In this document: one piece after another, positions 1-10,138 of the stretch
Layout of the letters: the number at the start of each line of letters is the position of its first letter
How positions within the stretch are numbered: the stretch's first letter is position 1
Assembly (NCBI GenBank): GCA_013398175.1
Contig: VZRZ01003178.1
Span: 316,730 to 380,729 of the forward strand
DNA: 64,000 nucleotides
From: Climacteris rufus
Taxonomy: Eukaryota; Chordata; Aves; Passeriformes; Climacteridae
Direction: 5' to 3'
Notes under the pieces: generated by a model
Databases searched by the model: none
What the model saw: only the letters and a program-made list of their open reading frames with translations
What the model was told of the DNA's origin: nothing
Program-made: the position numbers and the translations under genes

Positions 1-506
1 TGGGTAGCTGTCCATTTGAATTCTGCCACTAGCAGTGCACTCTTGCTTTATACTTTTTATTTAGTGTGTGCCTAAAAACACAATCCATGAAAATGCTCTT
101 TCTTTTTCCATCAGCAAGTGTAGCAACACTCATAACATGTTCTAAAGTCTTTCTATCACCTGAGTATTGATGCAAGAACCAGAGAATCCCAAAAGCAGGG
201 AGACAGACTGGCTGAATGATGAGGGTGCCCAGGCTTCCCATGGGTGTCAGTGGCCCTCTATGCTTATGCACATTATACATAATGTGACAAAGATAAATGG
301 CAAAGTCATAAGTGGGTAAACAACAAAGCAGCCTTTGGGTGAAAGCCGTGTCTTTGCACTGCTCAGGACATTTTAATGATCAATCCAAGTAGAAATTATG
401 AGAGGAGCACTTCATGTTATATGGCAGTCATACAAACTGAACAGTGCTGAGCTACTGGAAGTCCACAGACTGTTAAATAAACTGACCACTTTCTGAATTT
501 CTCCAG
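1..506 (+). other. LRRC56 intron, 3' end
   Basis: No open exon or repeat could be recognised. It precedes the exon at 507 and must continue leftwards to the exons that encode the leucine-rich repeats. Confidence 0.7.
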
Positions 507-684
507 GAACCAGATTATAATTACAGAGCAGAAGTAAAAAAACTCATTCCCCACTTGAAGTATTTGGACAAAATACCAGCAAGCCAGACTGCTCTCCTCC
601 CTTCCATGAAGATGCATGAGGATTGTCTAATCATCAGGGATTCCATCAAGGAAGGTGGCTTAGCCAAAGACATTTCGTGGTTAG
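507..684 (+). CDS. LRRC56: LRRC56 exon a (LRR cap and start of C-terminal region)
   Basis: The acceptor is ctccag at 501-506 after a pyrimidine-rich stretch. The reading frame opens EPDYNYRAEVKKLIPHLKYL, which is the conserved capping segment that follows the last leucine-rich repeat in LRRC56. It then reads DKIPASQTALLPS and a segment containing IKEGGLAKDISWL. The donor is ttag/gtatgc at 685. The exon starts in phase 0 and ends with one base of a split Asp codon completed at 2784. Confidence 0.9.
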
Positions 685-3600
685 GTATGCCAAGTTTCCT
701 GTTGGGATTCATTTTTCAGGTTATGATGTTAAAAAAAGAAAGATGAAGAGCAAGCCAACCTCTTTAAAGCCAACCTTTACTTATGATGAAGGGACAAAGG
801 ATGTTGTCTTCACTAGGGAAGAAAGCTGGAATTCAGCAGATAATAGTGCAGATTTAAATGGAAGTTGTCCTAAGTTGGGCATCCAGATCAAAAAATGCAA
901 ACAACATCTAGAGCATTAAGCAAATCCAGCAGTAGCAGGGAGTCTGTACTTAGGGCTCATTCTACATGATGGGAAGAAGCAAAGCTTGGAAAGGAATGTT
1001 TCAACAACAGCTGTTCACAGCTCCTTCCATGGTAACAGTCAATCCCATGTAGCATGGATGTAGTAAGATTTCCTACTCCAGTTTAGTAATAGGAAAGGCA
1101 ATTCGGTCACCAGCCCTCAGTGGTAGCAATATCCCAACGAGATTGCATGGTCTTGTAAGAAGTCTGTTCCATTTTCTTTGCCTCTGTGATTAAGTCCATT
1201 ACATTCATTAGTAGAGAATAAATGGTTTGAAAGTAAATCTGTTGTCCCCTTGCCTGTAGCCTGGGTAACAGTTCAGATGTCCATGCTGTTATGTGTCATG
1301 CTACATGCACTTTACTACATACCATTAAATATTGCAAAGTATTTCCTATAATTGCTCCTGGTGCTTCCCATTAGTGTGGGCAATGCAGTTGTCTTCCCAG
1401 CCCTCTCCCCAAGTTGTGGCTTGCCTGCCAACTGTACTCCATTAAAAATTTAGTTTGTTTTGGAATAAGTACATACATTTGTCGTTTATTTAATCCCTAT
1501 GGGTTCAAATCATTAGTTGTAATAGTAGTTATGGTAGGGAAAAAAATCCATTAAAATCTGATCCCTCAGTGATCCTGCTTTGGCAACATCACCCATGGTT
1601 CAGAAAACCAGTTAACAAAGTTTGCTGACAGAAACAGTAGGAACAGAGCACAAAATTTTGAATTCATGCCATTTCTTAGTGTAACCATACTTATATTCCT
1701 GTCTTCAGCTCTAAATCAATAAACTCATATAGTCATGTTTGGACATTCCTGGTTTTTATTTTTCAGGTGGCAATGTTGATTTGGGTACTTTTCACTTGTA
1801 TTTCATGGGCTCCTATTAACAACTGTGGCTGAGATATAGTAAAGGTCCCTAACACTCAGCTCTTAAAGAAATGGCCACATTATCACAGAGCTGATGGCTC
1901 ACTGTGGAGCTGGTAGATGCTCAACACTTGACAAAGCACGTTATTCATCTGGGCACTGAAATTAAATTCTTTCTGCTATGGGTTGTTGGCTGCATGTGCT
2001 GCTCTTACAGCTGTGCTGTGCTCCCAGGACAGCCAGCAGCTGGGCAGGTAAGAGGACAAGGCTCTGTCTGCCTTTCCTAGTTTTTGTGTAATCCATCCTG
2101 CCCTGTAGTGTTACAGAAACAGTTTTCACCTTTCTTTCTGTGGTAGAGAAGTATCTGTCTCTGGGGCAGTACTGCGAAAGTCTATCACTGCCATTCCCAG
2201 ATTTCCATAACTCTTGGTACACAGTTTGCCCTGTTTGGCTAGTAGCTCTGCTGAGGTGGCTATCACCATCTGTGTTGTCAGGGCATTTAAGCAACGTATT
2301 TTAAGACTGGGGGTCTGGGTTGTGCCTGTGGCAGGTCTGCAATGGTTCCCCTGTGGGCAGATGGGCAGGAAATGAGAGGCAGCTTACACTTCTGCTGGGC
2401 ACGCAGGCAGAGAAAGTAGCAGAGCCCTGCATGCATCCAGGCTCACCTGTGGGACAGTCAGAGGTGGGTGGTGAGCACAGAGCAGTTCCTGACCCGTAAT
2501 CCCAGCAGTCTGTCTCTGGTGCCCAGGAGCAGGAGAAGGGTGGGAAGGGATATCACTTTAGTTGGGGATCCCCAGGTTCTGCCATGTTGGTGTGCAGCAC
2601 AGGAAGCCCTCTGTCTCTGGGCTCGATCCATTCCAGCATGTTTCTGGTAGCTACAATTACATATTTTTCTGTCCCCTATAGTTCCAAATGTGCAGCAGCT
2701 CTCACCGTATTGGCAATGTACAGTGATGGTGTGGTTTGAAGCCTTGCACAACTGTCCTTACACTAATGAAATCTCTCTTCTAGATCCATATCTTGGGGCA
2801 GTAGCAAGGCAGTCTGGATGCAACCCAAAACCCCCAACTTCCAGACCTGGAAATGCACAGTGGTCTGCTAATGTTGAGAGATGTAGTGATGCTAGCCTCT
2901 CGTATGATCTTCCAGATCCTGCTGTTTTTCCTGATAAGCTGCTCACAGAAGATGACTCCAGTGATTTGACACATGGTAATGTATGTTTTTTAATCCTGTT
3001 CTTTCCCACACCTCCACCTCCTTCTGAATGTTATTACTGATGAAAGCCAGGGTGCTTTGAATACCACCCACCCATGCTGCTGCTAATCAGGTTCAGCATA
3101 TGTTTTCTTCCATGAGACTCACCTGTTCTGGCATAGGCTTTCCTTTATTCTCCCTGCAGCAGAAGGTGCAAGTCACCTGGGCTGCCCCCTCCTCAGCCCC
3201 TCACCCCCATGCATTATGTGCTGCTGTCCCTTTTCATAGCCCCATACTGCAGTGGTGCTCCCCTGCTGGCGCTGCCTTTCATACCTCATCACAGCTGTCC
3301 TGCTTGAGTAACATCTGGGCACATCCTGTTCAGTCACAGGAATGTGGTCCAGAGTAGTCCTCTAGAAAGGTGTGGTGATGCACATTCACTCCCTACTGGA
3401 TCATGTGCTCAGACTATGTGTACTGCACTCTCATACTGCAGCAGCATTGCTGTTGTCAATGAGCACTTTGGTTTGGGTTTCCAGAGCTGGTCCCTCAGCA
3501 AGAGGAGTCAGTTCCTTGACTTTGCATTCTGATCTAATGGCTAGCCCAAAGCACAGATCTACCACTGCCCTTCTTGCCCTACCCACTTGGAAAGACTACG

Positions 3601-6600
3601 CATCCTTCCCTGACTCCTGGAAACACCTTGATGGTGTAACTCCACCGGCCCACAGAGTGCAGATTAGATAGGAAGAGGGCATTTGTTTCCAGGCATTGTG
3701 GGCTGCTTTTCTCAGATGCCAGTCCCTCCTCAGTTCCTTGCCTATAGGTAAGACTCAGGATGGTGGATTAGATGAAGCAATGCAGAGTCAACAGCTGAGT
3801 GCACATTTGGACATGTACATGGAAACCAAGTACAGCTTGTGAGGGAATGAGACCGTAATTTTACATGTGCTTTTAGGCAGCTAACGCTACCAATAGAGAC
3901 ATTTTCACCCAATGTTCTCTGCTTCTTCCTGACCCTTGGCTGCCTCATCTCTTGTTAACCTGATTTTGATCAAGGTCCAGCTGAAAAATAATCCAGTAGA
4001 TCAAAAATAAAGACCCCCAAAAATCATGTTTTGCTTTAATCTAAATTTGTTGCCTAATCTAATTGACCATGTGTCCACACAAATATTTGCACCAGCACAG
4101 CAGAGGAGGCAGGGCAGGAGCAGAAGAAGACAGATTCTGTTGGAAGCAGAGATACTACCTCTTAGCAGCAGTGTCAGGCCATGCCAGCTGGTACTGTGAA
4201 CCTACACCATGAAATATTACATCTTCCTGCCAATGGGAAATTATATTGACTGATTTCAAAGACAGCACCATTTGTTAAATGCTGGAGTACAATGTTTTCT
4301 CTTTTCCTGTTTTTCTTAGGACTCCGTCAGGTTATATGTGGGAACCCTGCCAAGGCCCTTCGTGCAAGGAGGCAAAAGCTAGGTGTATGTTTTTCTTGTA
4401 TACTTCATATTCCTGTCTGGTGACCCCATAGATCCTGGGATAAACTGAGCTCCCACTGTAGCTTGGGGCAGCTCACTCTCTTCTGTAGCCCAAAAGCCTC
4501 CCAGCATGCAACTGCCAATGAGGAGGACAGAGGGTCTCCTGCCACGATGTGCCCATGTGTTTGCAGCAGTGAACCATCAGCTATAAAGAAACATGTGAAT
4601 ATTACACATCAGCTGCTGGTGGCAGACTTCCTATCATCCTGCAATGAGCAAAGTACAAGGCAGGGTTGCAAAATTTGATGGTATTTCTAGTGCAACTATT
4701 AAGCAAAAGACTTTTTTGAGCAGTGTTTCTTTGATGTTGGCGTAAATAGTCAGCTTGCTAATACTACAAGGTCGTTCCTATCGACTAAACAAACACAAAG
4801 TTTGTTCCTCTTGGCAGTGGGGTGGTACCCCAGCCCCGTGGGTCAGCCAGCTCATTTCAGCAGTAACTTAGTGAGAGGGTACCAATGTGTGTGAAGGGGT
4901 ACAGCCTGACTTGTCATGGTCAGCTTTTGTGGGCCCTGAGGTTCAACACAGCCCAGGTGCATATGTGTAGGTGTAAACAGGCTGTGGTAAGTCAGGGAGA
5001 TGCACAGGACACCTGCATCACTGCACTCTTGGCAGCCTGACTTAATGCTGACAACAGATGTTAAAGAACTTCAGGGAAAATGTCCCACCCTTGTCTTTCT
5101 ACTGATGCTGCCTGAGCACTGGAAGCTTTTCTGAAACAAATATGAACATTTGAATGAATTACTGTGTGTTAAAAACTGGGATGTGGAATGGGACTGTGGG
5201 ACTGTGATACAGTTTCTGTGGTACTGGTCTTAATATGCTTATTGGTGTAGGTGCCATACCTATATGCCAGTGAAATATAAATCAACAATTTTGTAACTGC
5301 TGCCCTGAGTTGCTCAGGCTGTAACAGCACATGACTGGCAGGTGGGACTTATTAAACTGAAGAGTGAGAAAATGGTGAGGGGTGATCTAAACACTCAGGA
5401 GTAACAGTGGACTTGGATGCACTCTAAAATCCCCACATAGAAACGGTGCTGTGGGGACTTTCCAGGGATATCAAGATAACTTTTGCCATTTCTGCAGCCA
5501 CCTGCTGTGAGCCTCTTGAAACCGTGTGGTCTGAGGGCAGAAAACCTTTATGGCTCTGGAGGAGGAAGAGACCTGCACCAGGATAAGGTGTCCCCTGACC
5601 TGAGAGCACGGAGAGAGCAGCACAAGGGGTGAGACCGCCAGGGAAATCTTGCCGTGCAATAAACTGGGCATTCATTTTCTGCTGCAGAAATAAAATCAGC
5701 TCTTTGGCCATCTGGTGGCGGTTTCAAGGGATGGCCTCAGCCTCCTGCCTTTCCGTCCCTACTTTGGGTGGCAATCCTTCCGCCTGGAGCGTCTGTGGGA
5801 CGGCAAGGAAGAAGAACCCTCTGCCCTCTCTCTATAGCACAAACAGCGTGGGCTCTCTTCCTTAGTGAGAGTGAGGAAATAGCTTTTCTTAACTGAGAAG
5901 CCTGACAGCATCTACCTTCAGACAGTAAAAGAGCTGAAAGGGGATGAGCTTTTCTGCAAGCAGCACATTGGCCTAAGCAAACAAAAGGCTGAAAGACTAA
6001 TACCACCTTGCTGGGATTTCATAGATATCATAGACAGGTAATAGTAGTTTTGGAAGTAAAAGTGGTTTTATTTCTCTGAGCTTATTTCACTGTGCAGTAC
6101 TTTAAATCTGCCCCACTTCACCTGGGTAACTTTAGGACAATTTCAGATAACCAGACACAAGCATCTTAGGTGGCTGATCCAATCAGAATGATTTTTCATA
6201 TCTCCTGAAAAGTGTGAAATAACAGTGGGTAACTAAACCCACTGCCTGGGTGTTTTCCCTGAGTGGCCATGACAAGATGCACTTGACCAGCTGCATAAAC
6301 ACACTCAAAAGCTAACTAAAGGTGTGATACTTGATGTTGTCCAGGTGCCTGCAAACAGGTCAGCAAGAACAAACCAGCCAAGCGTTGCCAGTGAATGAGG
6401 GTGAAGACTGGAGCCTGACTGACAGCTCAGAAGATGAGTTGAGGGAGGTCTGTGATGAGGACCTCATTGAAGGGATTTCACTTAACTCTTCTTCCCGCTC
6501 CAGTCTCTCCCACTCTTCCTCAGGTACTGGACCTAAACCCCTGGGGAGGGGTTGGCACTGGGCAGTAACTCGTGCTGCTGTTTGTAGACAGGTGCGTTGG

Positions 6601-9600
6601 TAACCACAGTGTTTGATGAGATCTGGCTTTGGGGCTCTAGAGCAGCAATTTGAAAATACCATTGCAGAGCCAGACCCTAAGTAATCCACTCCAGTTTTTA
6701 AGCAGGACAGCTGGTGGCCAGCTGTGTTGACCATCAGTTGATATATTTCAGCATGGGTCTGTAGAATTAAGAGGAACAAAGGTGATCTCACACTGGCTTA
6801 GCATCAAGTCTAGAAGAAGGATGTGCCTCTGTCTTTTACCTTGTGTCATTAATTTATGACGGTGCCAGGTGAGTCTAAAATACTCATTCCTACTCATTCC
6901 TACTGAGCTGCATTTGAACCCAGTTGGCACTGATGTAAATAATGACTGAGCTAATGATTAAGGTTTAACTGAGCAACTGGGAATTCTGGAAGGATGCGCA
7001 ACGAAAAGGATGCATTCAATAAAGAGTTTAAAAATGGAACATGCTCTTCTACTTAGGAACAAAGCCAAAGGCTTCTCTGAAATTGCATTTGCATGAATGA
7101 AAGCAGAATTCCCACTCTTCACTACTTGTTGAATATGGTGTTTAAAAATATTAAAAACATTAATAATGGTTATTCCAAATACTTATCAAATAGAGGACCT
7201 TACATAATTACATCTTAAATCTTTCTATGTTGTTAATAACAACTAATTTTTTTCTCAATAAATAAAACATGTTAGTTTTCATTTTACATTCCTCTCAAAG
7301 GCAAAAATGGAGCTATTATAATTTGGAAAAGTATAATGTATTTTGGAAAAAAAACCAGAAATATCATTAAACTATTTAAAGCCTCTGTGTGTAATATAAA
7401 CAATATCACCTTAACAAGAACAGAAGCTGCTAGGAAAAATTTAAGGGAATGGCCTATTGTACAGTGACCACACAAGTCTTAGATTATGATCTCATGGTCT
7501 CTTCAGATTTAATCTGATCTTTTTTAGATTTTATATTATTTCTTTAGATTGAGTACAAAGGTCTCATCACCTTTGTAGATTGAGAAGACAATCTCACAAA
7601 CACCTCACAGTGTACCAGTGTCATGCCCTATAGCTCTGTGAAAGTGAATGGTTGGGCATGGATCTGTCCATCTTCTAACTAAATCTGCTGTGAGATGATG
7701 GAGTGGTTTGAAATCTAGTATTGTCTAAGGTGGCAGGGGGGAATGACCCAGATCCCAAATCACACGCAGAAGAGTGTCCCATCCAATGTGAGTCTTTCAA
7801 GAAGAACTTGTTGCTGGAAACAATCCTTCTGACCAGAAAAGGGTAAGTCCTCTGAGCAAAACCAGTCTTACATAAAAATGTTTGCAGCATCAGATGCATA
7901 TAAACTACATTTTTTGGAAGGCGTTGAATGTTATTTCAGGCACTTGAGTCAGACATACCAGTCTCTCAGAGTGGCTATACTTGAAAACAAATATGAAGTT
8001 TAGACATTTTGAAAGCATATAGTGTGATGCAAACTGTTCGGTGAAAGCTTTACCTAGACAATAAAATACATCCCCATCAATTGGGAGCCGCAAAGATAAA
8101 CTTTCTGGGCCAGGGTTTTGGTGGCAAATTCTTTAGATTATGTTCCTGCCCTGGACCCCGCACATCAGGCTCTTAGGTACACTTGGTTCTTTTAATAGAC
8201 AAGAGCAATTGGATCCCTGCTATTTATAGAATGGTTGGTTCTTTCAATAGACAAGAGCAATCAGATCCCTGCTATATATAGAATGGTTTTAAGCATATGT
8301 GCATGCTCGTTGTGTTTGTAAGTCAGCAACAAGCTTTTTCTTCTCTGTGTGTTGCACATACAGAGAATTACATGGGCTGAAACACAAACAGCCAGAAAGT
8401 AGCCCTGCATGCAGTGCAATATTTTCCCCAGCAGTTAGGCACTTATGAGATTCTATGATCTCTGCCTCTGATTTAAAATGTGGATCCACTCATCTGTGAT
8501 TATTCCTGTGCCTTGCACTTCAGATTACTGGAGGGAGTCCTAAGGTATTTAAAACAAGTCAGTGCAAACACCATCTGGGAATGATGCAGGTGTGATCCTG
8601 TGAGAACAGGACGGTGGGTGCGTTCTTGTGTCCCCAGGTCTTGAGCTCTGCCTGAGAGCAGTTCCCATGCTTGGCACAGCACCAGCAGTGCAGGCAGGGA
8701 GGCTGCCAGTGAACCCAAACCCCTGACTATCTGAGGAAGCAATTCAACATGGCCAGCACCGGGACACATCTGCCGTCCCAGCTCCATCACACAGCATCTC
8801 CAAAACCTTCCACTCCCTGGATTGGTCATTTAGCAGTCAGATGAACTGGTAAATCACTGTGCTTTCCACTCTGTTTCAGGTTCTTCACAGGCTCAGGAGG
8901 GTGCAGCATTCTCCAACACAAAACATTATCTAATTCCATCCCCTCCAAAAAGCCCTTCACCTGCCTCTGTAATGGGTGTTGCAGCAAGACCCTGGAAGAC
9001 AAGGAACCACAGATGCCTAAAAATATCCAGCCAAGAGGAGGACAGGCAGTGTGTACAGCAATGCCAGTCAAGGATTCATCAAGAAAATTCAACCCAGCCT
9101 CTGGACAAAGAACTTGCTCTCCTGGGCCTGCACAGCACGCTGGCTGCCTCTGCATCCCAAGGGCAGCACCAGCCTGTTGGCTGTCCCAGCCAGCAAAGGA
9201 CTATTCCAGGACCAGCAGGTGGTGGCTCATCGAGGATCGGGTATGTGCACTGCTGGCAGCAGTGCCTGCAATGTGTCTGGGAAAAATGGAAGGGACTTCA
9301 CAGCAGCAAAAAGACTTCTCTGTTGTGTCTGGGGACTCCTGCCTGTTCTGTAGAAAGAATTCCTTTAATTTGTGCTGACATTTACCTCTGACTTCTAAAG
9401 CTAAATGAAACATTTTCCCATGTGCCTTATAGCTTGAGTGTTGTAAGTTTTGTATTTCCTTGAATAATAGCCCAGAATTTTGCTGTGTTCTTACTGCTCC
9501 ATCCTCATGTTCCCCTCACAGAGCCAGTGCTGTGTCTGTTGCAAAGCTCTTGTTGTGGCACTTGTTCAAGATCAACAAGTTTTTTCCCTGACATGAATTC

Positions 9601-10138
9601 GTGTGAGAATGAGCTCTGGAAAATAGAGTAGGCATTAGAGAAGTGTCACATGCACCATAACATGGTTATTCCTGAACCTGTTTACTGTAAGATTAGCATC
9701 GTGTTGTTGCTTCTTTGAAGAAATACAACTGAGGACTTGTGATATGACAGCTTGGGTTTGAAGTTAAGGTAGTCACTATGGAGCCAGCACAGGCAGGGAG
9801 CACATGCCTTATGTGGGAAGCTCGTGTGCCTGGTGCTTCTCCCAGCCCTGGCAGCTTTTGGTTCAGTTTTCAGAGCTGATGAGGAGAATGCAGATATCCA
9901 GACCCAGAGTGCAGTCTCACCACAGCGTTTTTGTCTCTTCCTTAGGCCCATCAGGGATGAGAGCCCTTCTGGAGAGATCAACCACCAGCATCCAGCTGCC
10001 TGCTCATCCACAAAAGTCTCACAGAGGTTTAGGCCAATGAATTCTGCTTGGCCCCTGACTGCCAAGGCAATGTTACAGTCATTGCCAGACAAATCCACTG
10101 CCACAAGAACATCTCAGGACAGAAGTCTTCACTCCTAG
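507..10138 (+). CDS. LRRC56: LRRC56, C-terminal part, six exons (gene starts left of window)
   Basis: The spliced product is 383 residues plus stop, from join(507..684, 2784..2975, 4320..4382, 6359..6523, 8880..9240, 9946..10138). Family knowledge: LRRC56 is the relative of algal ODA8, interacts with intraflagellar transport, supports outer dynein arm assembly in motile cilia, and is mutated in human primary ciliary dyskinesia with laterality defects. Seen here: the end of the LRR cap region (YNYRAEVKKLIPHLKYLD, residues about 4-21), an acidic block ending DDSSDLTHG (about 115-123), the family signature VICGNPAKALRARRQ (about 128-142), a Ser/Asp/Glu-rich segment (about 158-199), a PSPPKSPSP motif, and a tail with LTAKAMLQSLP. 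These blocks occur in the order I recall for mammalian LRRC56. The leucine-rich repeats and start codon are outside the window. Everything after the cap looks disordered and fast-evolving. Identity is strong; exact small-exon boundaries rest on phase and splice consensus. Confidence 0.9.
685..2783 (+). other. LRRC56 intron (about 2.1 kb)
   Basis: Non-coding. It lies between a gtatgc donor and a ttctag acceptor. I saw no repeat family or extra exon. Confidence 0.8.
2784..2975 (+). CDS. LRRC56: LRRC56 exon b (ends in the DDSSDLTHG block)
   Basis: The acceptor tctcttctag ends at 2783. The split codon makes Asp, giving DPYLGAVARQSGCNP. The middle of the exon is poorly conserved and low in regular structure. 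The end reads LLTEDDSSDLTHG, matching the acidic block that precedes the VxCGNP signature in the family. The donor is acatg/gtaatg at 2976. The length of 192 nt keeps phase 1 at both ends. Confidence 0.88.
2976..4319 (+). other. LRRC56 intron (about 1.3 kb)
   Basis: Non-coding, ending in a strong T-rich acceptor tract. A donor-like sequence on the opposite strand near 3118 (reverse complement reads caggtgagtc) has no partner exon that I can support. Confidence 0.8.
4320..4382 (+). CDS. LRRC56: LRRC56 exon c (VICGNPAKALRARRQ signature)
   Basis: A 63 nt exon with acceptor ttttcttag ending at 4319 behind a strong T-rich tract. It reads GLRQVICGNPAKALRARRQKL, the most recognisable motif of the LRRC56 C-terminal half. 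Two donors are possible: gtgtat at 4383 and gtatgt at 4385. Only the first keeps the downstream frame open when joined to the acceptor at 6358, so I end the exon at 4382. Confidence 0.87.
   Translation, partial: DSVRLYVGTLPRPFVQGGKS
4383..6358 (+). other. LRRC56 intron (about 2.0 kb)
   Basis: Non-coding. A short conserved exon could be hidden here: mammalian LRRC56 carries a Trp/Tyr/Arg-containing segment after the VxCGNP motif that I did not find in the six exons. I could not place one. Confidence 0.7.
6359..6523 (+). CDS. LRRC56: LRRC56 exon d (acidic, serine-rich segment)
   Basis: It reads GQQEQTSQALPVNEGEDW and then a run rich in Ser, Asp and Glu (LTDSSEDELREVCDEDLIEG), followed by a polyserine stretch SLNSSSRSSLSHSSS. 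This is probably a disordered phospho-acceptor-rich linker. The acceptor cag ends at 6358. A competing acceptor 14 nt upstream (ends 6344) shifts the frame and meets a stop after 16 codons, so it is not the productive site. The donor is cctcag/gtactg at 6524. The weak pyrimidine tract makes the left edge the least certain of the six exons. Confidence 0.78.
6524..8879 (+). other. LRRC56 intron (about 2.4 kb), AT-rich centre
   Basis: Between about 7000 and 7600 the intron is strongly AT-rich, with repeated agatt/aatct words around 7497-7600. It contains a 52 bp tandem duplication listed separately. No coding signal was seen. Confidence 0.8.
8185..8288. repeat. Two-copy 52 bp tandem duplication
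   Basis: Copy 1 is 8185-8236 and copy 2 is 8237-8288. Both begin ggttctttt/c and share aatagacaagagcaat and the end atagaatggtt. Only about four positions differ, so the duplication is relatively recent. It lies within an LRRC56 intron, about 590 bp before the exon at 8880. Confidence 0.92.
8880..9240 (+). CDS. LRRC56: LRRC56 exon e (PSPPKSPSP motif, long disordered segment)
   Basis: The longest exon in view, 361 nt. The acceptor ctctgtttcag ends at 8879. It opens GSSQAQEGAAFSNTKHYLIP and continues with PSPPKSPSPAS, which matches the proline-rich motif at the same relative place in mammalian LRRC56. The rest is Gln/Ser-rich and has no recognised domain. The donor is atcgg/gtatgt at 9241, leaving two bases of a Gly codon. 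Confidence 0.87.
9241..9945 (+). other. LRRC56 last intron (about 0.7 kb)
   Basis: Non-coding, between a gtatgt donor and a ccttag acceptor. I see nothing else in it. Confidence 0.8.
9946..10138 (+). CDS. LRRC56: LRRC56 terminal coding exon
   Basis: The acceptor ttccttag ends at 9945 behind a pyrimidine tract. It completes the Gly codon and reads PIRDESPSGEINHQHPAA, then a tail with FRPMNSAWPLTAKAMLQSLP. The stop codon TAG is at 10136-10138. The LTAKAMLQSLP element looks like a conserved C-terminal motif in the family; the last residues are Ser/Thr/Arg-rich. Confidence 0.88.

Noticed and set aside
6345..6358. Use of the upstream acceptor for LRRC56 exon d
   Set aside because: It breaks the reading frame and meets a stop after 16 codons; the acceptor at 6358 restores a continuous frame through to the stop at 10138.
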